Positions 54,101 to 60,116 of a stretch of 64,000 nucleotides of DNA are shown here, piece after piece (the first letter of the stretch is position 1; every line of letters starts with the position of its first letter). The DNA is from Leucobacter ruminantium (GTDB taxonomy: Bacteria; Actinomycetota; Actinomycetes; Actinomycetales; Microbacteriaceae): contig NZ_JAGDYL010000005.1 of NCBI RefSeq assembly GCF_017565705.1, forward strand, positions 62,001-126,000. The letters are read 5' to 3'. The notes beneath the pieces were generated by a model. It was not told the origin of the DNA. It searched no databases and saw nothing but the letters and a program-made list of their open reading frames with translations. A program made the position numbers and the translations under genes.

Positions 54101-54825
54101 TTCCGAACGCCGACGGCACCACGACCGTCACGGCCGTCCGCGTCGACGGCGACGAGACCCTCGCCGTCGGCGAGACGACGCCGATGCTCACGATCACCGT
54201 GCTCGTGCACGTCGAGGCCTATGCCTCGGTGACGAACGTCGCGGTCGTGGAGGGGGCGGAGCCGGATCGCGATCCGAGCGACAACCGCGCGGAGGATCCG
54301 GTGACCGTGCCGCCGATGGTCACTCTCGTGACCGACAAGACGGCGGTCGGCCCGTTCCAGGTCGGCAAGCCGGGCACGTTCAGGATCACCGTCGCGAACG
54401 AGGGGCCGACCGCGGATCCCGGGCCGATCACCGTGACCGACGAACTGCCGCCCGGGCTGACCTTCCGCGAGTCTCCGAACCTCCCCGGGGGTGCCGCGCT
54501 CTCCGTGAAGGGGCAGCAGGTCGTATGGACGCTCGAGAACGGCCTTGCGGTCGGCGAGAAGACGACGCTGACGCTCGTGGTCGACGTGAGCCAGGCCGCC
54601 TACCCGCGACTGGCCAACACCGTCGTGGTCGACTCGCCCGCCGAGAAGACCCCGGAGTCGAAGCTCAGCGATATCGCCACGGTGCGCGTCGCAGCAGCCG
54701 ATGTGCTCGCGATCACGGGCGGCGACCTGGCGGCCTTCGCGCTGCTCGGCGCGCTGCTGGTGCTGCTCGGCGGTGCGGGCGCGCTGCTCGCCCGCAGGCG
54801 CCGAGCGGAGACGCAGGAGGCGTAG
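45109..54825 (+). CDS. giant LAxTG-anchored DUF11-repeat surface protein (3238 aa)
   Basis: A single open frame of 9.7 kb. Residues about 1-45 are a signal peptide (SWVASIAAGSLIAGSL... then MASADT). About 16 DUF11-type beta-sandwich repeats of 110-180 residues follow; each begins with a strand such as ADLSVTKSDD, AELSKRVRVEGE or ADLAVAKQHDPS, has YxLxVTNxG near residue 30 and VTVTDTLPAG near 50. The first three repeats are longer and more divergent. The C-terminus is VLAITGGDLAA, a membrane helix and ARRRRAETQEA, a class E sortase signal. It is expected to be cell-wall bound and to extend far from the cell. Nine genome-repeat copies lie in inter-strand loops. No sortase gene is in the window. 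Confidence 0.9.
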   Translation: MAVMREIRGGKRSSTSWVASIAAGSLIAGSLVAVGVGAQMASADTFTPVVHVTQPDTLVLGEDVSLDISFENDLAQGTAGNRYNLSAAVLIPADVDLVEPAPWSPMVAYGPGDVLPGVSAAGETCASLGLEAAGAGQPADRCRVPEGKKYLVFENFSDLPGSATTEVAQLKLRPQVGDGTSGYDVGDRIPVTVNAYTSRDERFIPGFPGSSGKGDGATTSGRGTATRDIPVKALRIEKSEPSPENELLRGVHTQTTIYTLRVRHTGEGDLANAEVVDFLPAGLEYLGACSLTDGTTNAGGTSGAAEWTDPNDPSLPGALTTSGVGGACVDESRVETIVMTAEIADRYLDADGDRTLEVGKVYTQVTWNLGAWQQASGGVPQSFPTVAGTAGETVIRYRAGIPLFENEMFTGSAPTPESRAQGANLDNNTGPSTRHGSPDAADRDGKNHGTLRNVAVARGDWNGTTSEDSDSEIVHPVDVRLVKSVATERDGAGAPVWGSSTFQQDRIADYRLELATSEYAGAAVNARPNRLVDDLANGLCPVYPSDVRLTPDNPDVIPAGASGVPAFMLGDPNDPEDRQYVSQADFDAALAAAGLAECGFGNPDDEALFSGASLTGLGFDPSTGHFYQNLQLDPVTALAQPDAAHDIVYSARQNTRYLTTGDESGSTSSLDTVTNTAEIEATTTARPGVSGLENSHGHSAGDDYYAFDDSEADVRGGGSSIDKLVLKNDPVFGVPDAASIWELDYGSGAVTDPSAPGYPWTKNEKTPFATGDEVWFKIHWTTARGADVRNPVLEDFLPEGVEFDPDGLSTTNQWQESQNLRVYASDRGARFAGGEIGLGGCRVDTSDAASVRDAYEEFVGEVDYDAAAGKLSWELGSQGCYTDTPSASSDRFWPGGMDLDIYIRVTVTDAQAFGDTDISQNLAKYQQMNVEREIFFQRSQAEITPDTSVRLVKGVESVDAAPTGGNPFGSNVDDATVVHDTEVGFRIDVTAPSSRTRDYVVYDALPQGVKARDLKGYDPSDGTFAGSATLWDGEISQATPTGADAVVYDWDDPAFPAAIKQTISGTYANRSIVVWRLDGPVRGSTVPAASDDSTPAPPRVDRGFSLHYTVVVPDGTLTEDGGGPAAVLEQRYENVASVAEFAYENNGGGASTIVPTADPGEAVPNGGGNGSNVPVSNRQPGAGEFGAPADASTDPAGVHLPGAELSKRLWSTEIGPDDGQSPPSGENDLDPANPDGAIVEGEYATFEYSVTIPGGTTVNNGVLADDGRFTLGSTPVDYEYVAGSAEFFKNGVEFAACPEDFECLEEEGAKRGVLKLGSSYTNAGPDAETFSVRITVYVGSAAAALRQNDTLTNTARFTSVSATGAAQPKSATADVAYVEPALAIAKNATPDREVAADERIDYTLTVTNPGGRPKSYDNVVNDRVPGGLKIERGSFTVNGAPVGDDALVFADLDGNPDPDAVFNGEGGTITWDPSDPALAALAEVPDAVTLGYSATIDADTGAGSSYTNRAEVTGHTLPGTLPDAETRRGDRADDAEKTITTKRAELSKRVRVEGETAYGTSASAPIGQTVEYRVEIGLEPQVNYYNARITDTFSGAGIGSPTRVDIVGPVAAPAGSVDGAWNYDDGVWTFSGPGNSPHLAASPEARTLVLTYRVKLEPGMTGPALRNDAVFEWTKRPGGDIENPGDRDSVTEGTTVTVLDPSLAIAKDVKFSDEGSGSWRPTQVAAGNPDRRLDYRLVVRNTAATAAHNVTVTDCLPAGVVNVTGISPAGAYAPAAPGCAGGTITWTGLGPIEAGGSQTLGYSASFAQADAFTSDAQGRGLPVQVNTGSVTRYESFGTGGRVYTPGSGGQPAITDTANSQPLFPRVQLAKSVTNGDVAYAGTPFGWTLRATNTGRGAVQSIEVRDTLPANWAYTASVTPEIRLNGTGAWRALAAPTLDPGDPRKLSWSEADIRAALGLAGASPVLAGRTGTEPYLEIRFSATPGQAALTSAGVTLPNGTRVAHTNTLSATAKDTRGATGNGSGAYVTNTGSANAFLHSADLSVTKSDDIELIAGTTGTGWTIRVHNAGPDTAAGPITVSDETAPLPAGVTVNSVSGTGWNCSPVTQPPTPGDGASFTCVRTAPLAAGADTDPISVNVSVAASVPAGTRVDNTADVTGPTHDPSPSNNEDPGRFTVVTDADLEIAKTLGDNSRASLNAGDDISWSISVRNNGSSDSLSEAGKLITVTDTIPATVENVAVGAPLPAGWSLAQNGNEIVLTLAAGNRIAPGDAPLEFAVTGKVKAGTAAGTVIENTAIVTPGATPDSDPDNNTSTVPTQPTTKTTAVVAAKQRGTFESGVWTPVASDAPVTAGTQLSYLLTVTNTGLAEADGAQISDAFADYLDYRSWAPYPADESGWTTSAVAGDPSAVFVLGRPLPPGHSASVVVTVEVADDHEGSVFNAACVDAENNTGTLNLCAETSSSGDKIVDLALRKSHVLPAGATAAVAGQNLRYVLEVFNNGPSASVGPITVADTLPAGFGFADGVTATVNGATVTLAPPAQATDPTTGRTTLTWSVPGPIGVAPVAAGAPAVTLSFDASVGEAVTPGSYTNAAEVEGVRCSPEPVDPVCVPEPDPDLGNNRDTDPVPVVTHSEFSIEKQIWNAPAERWEDDRARATAGETTRYRIVVTNAGPSAAPVNFADVLPADVSFVSYRSDEWNCDTDSGQPDGAPTGACAYTANGGRHPVGSSEIEFEVRVAANAVPDAADEYSRVNLGTITWRDSDNPVERSDRDEAALGIDRHADLGVVKQVRQSAPDGAWIDADDAANAGAVVAGESTSYRVLVSNRGSSDAVAPLVVTDTLPAGASFAGLSPGSEWSAEVDTASRTVTFTRDPDLGGLPAGADDLVIEYAVGFESGLTAGDVLLNVAELGGDTVAINGDPNPDNDSNPANVRVERSADLAVAKQHDPSQVRIGDELPFGITVTNNGPSVASGITVTDEVPAGLEVLSRVGDESDGWVIDAVVPNADGTTTVTAVRVDGDETLAVGETTPMLTITVLVHVEAYASVTNVAVVEGAEPDRDPSDNRAEDPVTVPPMVTLVTDKTAVGPFQVGKPGTFRITVANEGPTADPGPITVTDELPPGLTFRESPNLPGGAALSVKGQQVVWTLENGLAVGEKTTLTLVVDVSQAAYPRLANTVVVDSPAEKTPESKLSDIATVRVAAADVLAITGGDLAAFALLGALLVLLGGAGALLARRRRAETQEA

Positions 54826-54835
54826 AAGGGGTGCT

Positions 54836-54880
54836 CGCCCGGAAGGGAGGGTCGGCCGTGCCTGCCCGCCCTTCCGGGCG
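54836..54880 (+). terminator. 12-bp hairpin terminator of the giant surface gene
   Basis: CGCCCGGAAGGG at 54836-54847 is complementary to 54869-54880 across a 21-nt loop that itself is GC-rich. It starts 10 bases after the stop codon. Confidence 0.65.
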
Positions 54881-55064
54881 CTCCCCTCGAGGCTCTGGGC
54901 GCGCTCTCCTCCAGGCTTCGGGTGTGCCCGGGTTTCTCCCTGCACAGCCTCAGGCGGGGGCGGATCTCGCCGAGTTCATCCACATTCGGGGTTCGGCGGT
55001 GGCGTCGGAATCGTGCTCTTGACAGCATTGAGGCCGCATACGTCACAATGAGGGAGTGAGCCAG

Positions 55065-55388
55065 ATGACCGAACCGCAGGTGTGGACGTTGATCGGTGTT
55101 TTCGCCGCTGCGCTCGTCGGCATGATCACCTTCACGACCCAGATCATGTGGCGTTCGATCAACGCCCAGTTCGACTCATTCCGCCGCGAGATGCGATCGG
55201 AGTTCGCTGCGGCGCGGTCGGAGCTGGCTGCGCACCGCTCGGAGACGGCTGCCCAGTTCGGGTCGGTTCGTTCCGAGATGGAGGCGCACCGCTCGGAGAC
55301 TGCGGCCCAGCTCGAGTCTCTGCGGGTGCAGGTCAGCCACCTCGACCGCGATGTCGAGGCGCTGAGTCGACGGGTCTTCCCCAAGTAG
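55065..55388 (+). CDS. small membrane-anchored coiled-coil protein
   Basis: 107 aa from the ATG at 55065 (AGGGA 9 bases upstream; a GTG at 55056 is too close to it). One N-terminal transmembrane helix (WTLIGVFAAALVGMITFTTQIMW region, residues about 7-28) is followed by a coiled coil with near-identical units (RSELAAHRSETAAQFGSV, RSEMEAHRSETAAQLESL). The C-terminus is VEALSRRVFPK. The topology suggests a cytoplasmic or external rod tethered to the membrane. No function is known. It lies between the surface-protein region and a convergent housekeeping gene. Confidence 0.75.
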   Translation: MTEPQVWTLIGVFAAALVGMITFTTQIMWRSINAQFDSFRREMRSEFAAARSELAAHRSETAAQFGSVRSEMEAHRSETAAQLESLRVQVSHLDRDVEALSRRVFPK

Positions 55389-55475
55389 CGTGTTTTTCCG
55401 CTGATCGAAGGAGCGAAGCTCCCACGACCGCTGATTGAGCGAGCGAAGCCCCACTGGCGCCGATTGAGCGAGCGC

Positions 55476-55521
55476 GCGGATCGCATGGAAGAAATCGCGC
55501 CAGCGATTTCTCGCGATCCGC
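55476..55521. terminator. nested hairpin between convergent genes, beside REP-like repeats
   Basis: An outer stem GCGGATCGC/GCGATCCGC (55476-55484 and 55513-55521) encloses an inner stem AGAAATCGC/GCGATTTCT (55490-55498 and 55503-55511). It separates the small coiled-coil gene from the S4 gene. Direct repeats of GATTGAGCGAGCG lie just before it (55433 and 55462), with a diverged one at 55403; another copy is at 12323 after the EamA gene. Confidence 0.6.
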
Positions 55522-55566
55522 GCCGACGCCACTGCGTCGGTCGAGATCAACGCCTCCGATTCGAGA

Positions 55567-55938
55567 TCACCGCTCTCCGAAGAGTTTCTCGAGGTCGCGG
55601 CGGTCCTTCTTCGTCGGGCGGCCGGCCCCGCGATCCCTCACGACCGCCGCGGGCCGCTCGACGCGGGGAGGCGGGGGCGGGGTGAGATCCTCGTAGTGCT
55701 TCGCGGCCTCCGTGGCGCTGCCCCGACGGGTGGCGAGCCCGGTCACGCGGTAGACGCGCTCCTGCTCGTGCAGGCGGGAGCGCACCTCGTCTCCGATGCG
55801 AACCGCCTGAGCGGCCTTGGCCGGTTTGCCGTTGACGCGTATATGCCCGGCCCGGCATGCTGCCGTCGCCTGACTGCGCGTCTTCGCGAGCCGCACCGCC
55901 CACACCCAGCTGTCCAATCGCACGGTTTCCGAAGCCAT
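55567..55938 (-). CDS. S4-domain RNA-binding protein, Hsp15-like
   Basis: 123 aa. The S4 domain covers residues about 5-65: VRLDSWVWAVRLAKTRSQAT, then AGHIRVNGKPAKAAQAVRIG. The Lys/Arg-rich tail (GRPTKKDRRDLEKLFGER) is typical of Hsp15/YlmH-like small ribosome-associated proteins that rescue stalled large subunits. The ATG at 55938 overlaps the start region of the divergent YigZ gene, so the two promoters must overlap. The Pro-rich loop DLTPPPPPRVERP is unusual and lies between the domain and the tail. Confidence 0.87.
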   Translation of the reverse strand: MASETVRLDSWVWAVRLAKTRSQATAACRAGHIRVNGKPAKAAQAVRIGDEVRSRLHEQERVYRVTGLATRRGSATEAAKHYEDLTPPPPPRVERPAAVVRDRGAGRPTKKDRRDLEKLFGER

Positions 55939-55966
55939 GTCCCGATGCTACGGGAGAATGGGGGAT

Positions 55967-56593
55967 GTGAACGAGGAGTACGAGACCATCGGGGCGCCCG
56001 TCGACGTCGAGATCGAGATCTCACGCTCGCGCTTCCTCGCGCACCTCGAGCGCGTCGAGACCGAGGAAGGGGCGCGCGAGGCGATCGCGCGCATCCGCGG
56101 CGCGCACCCGCGGGCCAGGCACCACTGCTCGGCCTTCGTGCTCGGTCCGAACGGCCGCGTGCAGCGTTCGAATGACGACGGCGAGCCGAGCGGCACGGCG
56201 GGCGCGCCCATGCTCGACGCGCTCGTGTCGGCGGGGCTCAGCGACGTGGTCGCCGTCGTCACCCGGTATTTCGGGGGCGTGCTGCTCGGAGCGGGAGGTC
56301 TCACCCGGGCCTATCGCGGGGCCGTGGCGGAGGCGGTGCTGCGGTCCGAGAGGGTGCGACGCGGTCTGCGGCGGGAGGTCGAGGTCGAGTGCTCCTACGA
56401 GGCGGCGGGGGCCATCGAGGCGGAGGCGCGCAGGCGGGGCTATGCGGTCGGATCGGCAGACTACAGCGACCGGGTGGTGCAGCGCTTCGCCGTGGCGGAG
56501 CACGAGGTCGCGGCGCTCGAGGCCGTCGCCGCCGAGCTCAGCGCCGGCGCGGCGCGCTCGAGGCGCGGAGCCGCCGCCTACGTCGATCTCTGA
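55967..56593 (+). CDS. YigZ/IMPACT family protein
   Basis: 208 aa from the GTG at 55967 (GGGAG 10 bases upstream); in-frame ATGs at 55937 and 55958 are alternatives. The UPF0029 N-terminal domain is complete (ISRSRFLAHLERVETEEGAR, HHCSAFVLGP, SNDDGEPSGTAGAPML, VVTRYFGGVLLGAGGL), and the C-terminal ferredoxin-like domain follows (VECSYEAAGAIEAEARRRGY). These proteins bind nucleic acid or ribosomes; the exact role is not settled. It is divergent from the S4 gene, and both may act on translation. Confidence 0.87.
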   Translation: MNEEYETIGAPVDVEIEISRSRFLAHLERVETEEGAREAIARIRGAHPRARHHCSAFVLGPNGRVQRSNDDGEPSGTAGAPMLDALVSAGLSDVVAVVTRYFGGVLLGAGGLTRAYRGAVAEAVLRSERVRRGLRREVEVECSYEAAGAIEAEARRRGYAVGSADYSDRVVQRFAVAEHEVAALEAVAAELSAGAARSRRGAAAYVDL

Positions 56594-56610
56594 CGGCCGA
56601 TTCGGAGGAG

Positions 56611-56622
56611 GAGGGATCCCTC
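56611..56622. repeat. GAGGGATCCCTC palindrome after yigZ
   Basis: A palindromic copy 17 bases past the YigZ stop codon, in the 161-bp gap before holB. It is the second to last repeat locus before the integrated element. Confidence 0.65.
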
Positions 56623-56754
56623 GCTCGGATCTGAACGCTCATTCGGATGAAACGCGCGTGTTCCGTCCGAAGGAGCTGCGGGATCCGAACGAGCTTCCGT
56701 TTCCGAACGCCCACGGGCCGCAGCTTTGTCAGGCGTGCGCGATACGCTTGCGTG

Positions 56755-57954
56755 GTGGAGTTCTGGGGTGAGATCGTCGGCCAGGCAGCGGCTGTTCGCA
56801 CGCTGCAGCGCGCCTCCGAACCTGGCGGCGCTCCCGCGCACGCGTGGCTCATCACCGGTCCGCCCGGCTCGGGGCGGTCGAACCTGGCCTACCGCTTCGC
56901 CGCGGCGCTGATCGCCCGTGACGAGGCGGACCGCGAGGCGGTCCACGCCCAGGTGCGCGCCCGCACGCACCCCGACCTCGGCGTGCTCACCACGCAGGCC
57001 TCCATCATCAAGATCGACGCCGCGCGAGAGGTCGTCGCCGGTTCCTACTACGCCCCTGCCGAGGGCCGCTACCGCGTCATCGTGATCGAGGACGCCGACC
57101 GCATGACCGAGCACACGTCGAACGTGCTGCTCAAAGCGCTCGAGGAGCCCCCCGAGCGCACGATCTGGGTGCTCTGCGCGCCGAGCGAGGCGGATCTGCT
57201 GCCGACGATCCGTTCCCGGGCTCGCTCGCTGCGCCTCATCACCCCGCAGCCGGAGGAGATCGCCGGCCTGCTCGCCGAACGAGACGGAGTCGACCCGGTC
57301 GCAGCGGAGCGCGCCGCTCGCCTGGCCCAGAGCCATATCGGCATGGCGCGCCGCCTCGCCGGCGATCCGGAGGCGATGGCGCGGCGCGACCGCACGGTGG
57401 ATATCGCGCTCGGCATCGAAACGCTCGGCGACGCGATGCACGCCGCGTCGGCGCTGCTCAAGGTCGCCGAGGCCGATGCGGCGGCGATGGTCGAGCAGCT
57501 CGATGCCCGCGAACGCGAGGACGCCATGCGCAGTCTCGGCATCGCGGCCGGGGCGGCCATCCCGCCGCAGATGCGCGCCCAGATGAGAGCGCTGGAAGAG
57601 GACCAGAAGAGGCGGGCGAAGCGCAGCCTCGCCGACGGTATCGATCGCATTCTCACCGACCTGCTCTCGCTCTACCGCGATGTGCTGCTCAGCTCGATGT
57701 GTCGCGATGCGGAGAGCGGCGAGCCATCGGCAGACGGCCCCGCCCTCGTCAACCGCGAGCACGCAACGCGTATCGGCGAGCTTGCGGAGCGCTGGTCGCC
57801 CGAGCGCGCGCTCTCGGTCGTCACCGCGGTCGAGACCGCGCGCGAGCGGCTGCAGCGGGCGATCACGCCCGGCCTCGTGCTGGAGGCGATGTTCGCTGCC
57901 GTCGTGGGCAGCGCGCTCGCCGACCGAAGAATGAATGCCGGAGCAGACATATGA
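56755..57954 (+). CDS. holB: DNA polymerase III subunit delta'
   Basis: 399 aa from the second of two tandem GTG codons. The beginning EFWGEIVGQAAAV matches the delta' start. An AAA+ fold follows with P-loop GPPGSGRSNLA, sensor and box segments (RYRVIVIEDADRMTEHTSNV, LLKALEEPPERTIWVLCAPS, IRSRARSLRL). The clamp loader opens the beta clamp on primed DNA, and delta' is its rigid arm. No Shine-Dalgarno site exists, but TACGCT (56743-56748) stands 6 bases before the GTG as a -10, so the mRNA is probably leaderless. The stop overlaps the next gene (ATGA). Confidence 0.92.
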   Translation: MEFWGEIVGQAAAVRTLQRASEPGGAPAHAWLITGPPGSGRSNLAYRFAAALIARDEADREAVHAQVRARTHPDLGVLTTQASIIKIDAAREVVAGSYYAPAEGRYRVIVIEDADRMTEHTSNVLLKALEEPPERTIWVLCAPSEADLLPTIRSRARSLRLITPQPEEIAGLLAERDGVDPVAAERAARLAQSHIGMARRLAGDPEAMARRDRTVDIALGIETLGDAMHAASALLKVAEADAAAMVEQLDAREREDAMRSLGIAAGAAIPPQMRAQMRALEEDQKRRAKRSLADGIDRILTDLLSLYRDVLLSSMCRDAESGEPSADGPALVNREHATRIGELAERWSPERALSVVTAVETARERLQRAITPGLVLEAMFAAVVGSALADRRMNAGADI

Positions 57955-59579
57955 ATCGAGCGGTGTCACTGGGCGTCTCGAGCAGGGATCTCTCGGGCGG
58001 ACCGGATTCCTCGCTCCGTTCGACTCGCGGTGATCGCCCGGCTCGCCGGTCCGTTCGCGCTCTGCTGGCCCTGATCGTCGTTCCTCTCATGCTCGCGACG
58101 GGTGGGTGCGCCCTGCTCCCCGGTTCGGCGCCCGAGCCCTTCGAACGCCCGAAACCCATCCTGCCGAGCGAGCCCGACGGCACACGGGAGGGTTTTCAGC
58201 AGCAGGAGCCCACCTGGCAGTCCTGCGGCGACGCGCTCGAGTGCGCCGATGTCTACGCCCCGCTCGACTGGGACGATCCCTCGGGCGAGCTCATCACGCT
58301 GAACCTCGTGAAGCACCCCGCGGAGGGCGATTCCGTCGGATCCCTCTTCGTCAATCCCGGTGGACCGGGAGCCTCGGGCGTCGAGTACGTCGCGAGCGGC
58401 TGGCGAGGGATCGATGAGCAGGTGCGGCGCTCCTACGACGTGATCGGGTGGGATCCGCGCGGCGTCGGCGGATCGAGCGCCGTGAGCTGCCTCGACGCCC
58501 CCGAACTCGACGACTACCTCTTCGGTCTCGGCGACGCCGAGGGGCTCGAGGTCGGCAGCGACGCCTGGATCGATGCCGCGTTCTCCGAATCCGAGCGGTT
58601 CGGCAGTGCCTGCGCCGAGCGCACCGGGCCGCTGCTTGGTCACGTCGGTACGGGGTCGACGGTGCAGGATCTCGACATGCTGCGCGGCATCGTCGGTGAC
58701 CCGAAGCTCAACTACCTGGGCTTCTCCTACGGCACCTACATCGGCGCGCGCTACGCGGACGCCTACCCCGACCGCGTCGGTCGCCTCGTGCTCGACGGGG
58801 CGATGGACCCGCAGACCACGCAGTTCGAAGTGGTGCGCGAGCAGACGAGGGGCTTCGAGCTCGCCCTCCGCGCCTACGTCGAAGACTGCCTGAAGCGCGA
58901 CGATTGCCCGCTCAGCGGTTCGGTCGACGGAGCCATGGAGCAGATCGGCGAGATGCTCGACGGGGTCGACGCGCAGCCGCTGCGGGGATCGGACGGACGC
59001 ATGCTGGGCGCGGGAACGATGCTCACCGCCATCATCACGCCCCTCTACTCCCAGGGCAGTTGGTCGTATCTCGACACGCTCTTCGAGACGGTGGCCGAGG
59101 GAGACGCCGATCTGGCACTGAGCCTTGCAGACTCCTACTACGGCAGACAGGACGGCGTCTATCTCGATAACTCGACCGAGGCGTTCACGGCGATCAACTG
59201 CCTCGACTACCCGGTCGAACTCGACAACGCCCGCATGCGCGAGCAGGCGGCGGAGCTGCAGCGCGTGGCTCCCACCATCGGTCGTTTCCAGGGCTACGGC
59301 GACATCGGCTGCGCCGCATGGCCTTACAAGGCCGCAGCGGAGCGCGTCGGCGTGACCGGAGCAGGCGCCGATCCGATCCTCGTGGTCGGCACGACGGGTG
59401 ATCCCGCCACCCCCTACCGGTGGGCGGTGTCGCTCGCAGACCAGCTCGAGAGCGGTGTGCTCGTGACCTATCGGGGTGAAGGGCACACGGCCTACGGCGA
59501 GAGCGCCTGCATCAACAAGACCGTCGATCGCTACCTGCTGCACGGAACGGTGCCAGAACAGGACCCCCAGTGCTCGTGA
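57951..59579 (+). CDS. secreted alpha/beta hydrolase lipoprotein, S33 tripeptidyl aminopeptidase-like
   Basis: 542 aa, starting at the ATG of the ATGA overlap with holB. A long Arg-rich n-region precedes a lipoprotein signal (PLMLATGGCALLPGS, Cys near residue 49), so it is anchored outside the membrane. The catalytic triad can be seen: Ser in LGFSYGTYIGARYA, Asp in VVGTTGDPATPY, and His in YRGEGHTAYGE. The oxyanion block is VNPGGPGASGVEY. The C-terminal TAP-like domain is present. Homologues release N-terminal tri- or dipeptides or hydrolyse esters. It is followed by tRNA-Thr. Confidence 0.9.
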   Translation: MNRAVSLGVSSRDLSGGPDSSLRSTRGDRPARRSVRALLALIVVPLMLATGGCALLPGSAPEPFERPKPILPSEPDGTREGFQQQEPTWQSCGDALECADVYAPLDWDDPSGELITLNLVKHPAEGDSVGSLFVNPGGPGASGVEYVASGWRGIDEQVRRSYDVIGWDPRGVGGSSAVSCLDAPELDDYLFGLGDAEGLEVGSDAWIDAAFSESERFGSACAERTGPLLGHVGTGSTVQDLDMLRGIVGDPKLNYLGFSYGTYIGARYADAYPDRVGRLVLDGAMDPQTTQFEVVREQTRGFELALRAYVEDCLKRDDCPLSGSVDGAMEQIGEMLDGVDAQPLRGSDGRMLGAGTMLTAIITPLYSQGSWSYLDTLFETVAEGDADLALSLADSYYGRQDGVYLDNSTEAFTAINCLDYPVELDNARMREQAAELQRVAPTIGRFQGYGDIGCAAWPYKAAAERVGVTGAGADPILVVGTTGDPATPYRWAVSLADQLESGVLVTYRGEGHTAYGESACINKTVDRYLLHGTVPEQDPQCS

Positions 59580-59608
59580 GCGCGGATTTTGCGGTCTCTC
59601 CGTCGTGC

Positions 59609-59614
59609 TAATAT
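59609..59614 (+). promoter_or_regulatory. -10 element of the tRNA-Thr gene
   Basis: TAATAT stands out in GC-rich DNA 34 bases before the mature tRNA start. The -35 region is weak (GCGGTC or TTGCGG, neither at ideal spacing). Confidence 0.5.
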
Positions 59615-59647
59615 GATTCCTCGTGTGCGGAAGAGATTCCGCATCGC

Positions 59648-59722
59648 GCCGACTTAGCTCAGGGGTAGAGCAGTTCCCTCGTAAAGAACAGGTCCGGGGT
59701 TCGAATCCCCGAGTCGGCTCCA
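59648..59722 (+). tRNA. tRNA-Thr (anticodon CGT)
   Basis: The acceptor stem GCCGACT pairs with AGTCGGC (59712-59718), followed by a discriminator and an encoded CCA. The D arm has AGCTCAGGGGTAGAGC, the anticodon loop is CTCGTAA (anticodon CGT, reading ACG), and the T arm is CCGGGGTTCGAATCCCCG. The anticodon stem has one C-A mismatch at its base. An integrase operon starts 160 bp downstream in the same orientation, so its 3' half is the likely attachment site. Confidence 0.93.
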
Positions 59723-59738
59723 AAACGCCAGGTGAGAA

Positions 59739-59775
59739 GCACTTTTCGCTCCCCCGAACAGGGAGTGAAAAGTGC
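59739..59775 (+). terminator. hairpin terminator of tRNA-Thr
   Basis: GCACTTTTCGCTCCC at 59739-59753 pairs with 59761-59775 (one mismatch) around a 7-nt loop. It begins 17 bases after the CCA end. It lies on the element side of the junction, so the terminator was supplied or replaced by the inserted DNA. Confidence 0.65.
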
Positions 59776-59879
59776 TCACTCAACAGAAACTCCACACTTC
59801 GAGCAATTCCATGAAGTGTGTTCGAAAGCTCTCGAACCATCTCAAGAGGCCTCTGCCCGCCTCTGCGTACTTACTCCGT

Positions 59880-60116
59880 ATGAGTACGAACGAATCGTCA
59901 TTGAGAGCCGAACTCAGCGGCGTCTTGACCCTGTCAGACCTCGCTCTGATGCTCGGCGTGCCGGCGCAGACCATTTACGACCTGCGCAGTCAAGGACGCG
60001 GCCCGAGAGGGTTTCGCGTCGGCCGGGAGCTTCGCTTCCGAGCAGCCGAGGTGGAGGCGTGGATCGCCCGACTCGAAGCGGCGGACGGACCCGGCGCAGA
60101 GGAGATGGAGCGATGA
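59880..60116 (+). CDS. helix-turn-helix excisionase-like protein
   Basis: 78 aa from the ATG at 59880. A MerR/excisionase-type HTH is visible: LTLSDLALMLGVPAQTIYDL, then RGPRGFRVGRELRFRAAEVE. It overlaps the integrase gene (ATGA) and is the usual small recombination-direction factor next to a tyrosine recombinase. No ribosome binding site is evident; translation may be leaderless, from TTACT-like -10 sequence just upstream. Confidence 0.82.
   Translation: MSTNESSLRAELSGVLTLSDLALMLGVPAQTIYDLRSQGRGPRGFRVGRELRFRAAEVEAWIARLEAADGPGAEEMER

Noticed and set aside
4058-56622. GAGGGATCCCTC palindromes as insertion-sequence ends
   Set aside because: No transposase, target duplication or fixed-length interval is found between copies.
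114-58414. GAGGGATC as a chromosome-polarity (KOPS/Chi-type) signal
   Set aside because: Copies are equally frequent on both strands over 58 kb and often palindromic, which does not give direction. A polarity role would need a genome-wide skew that is not seen here.
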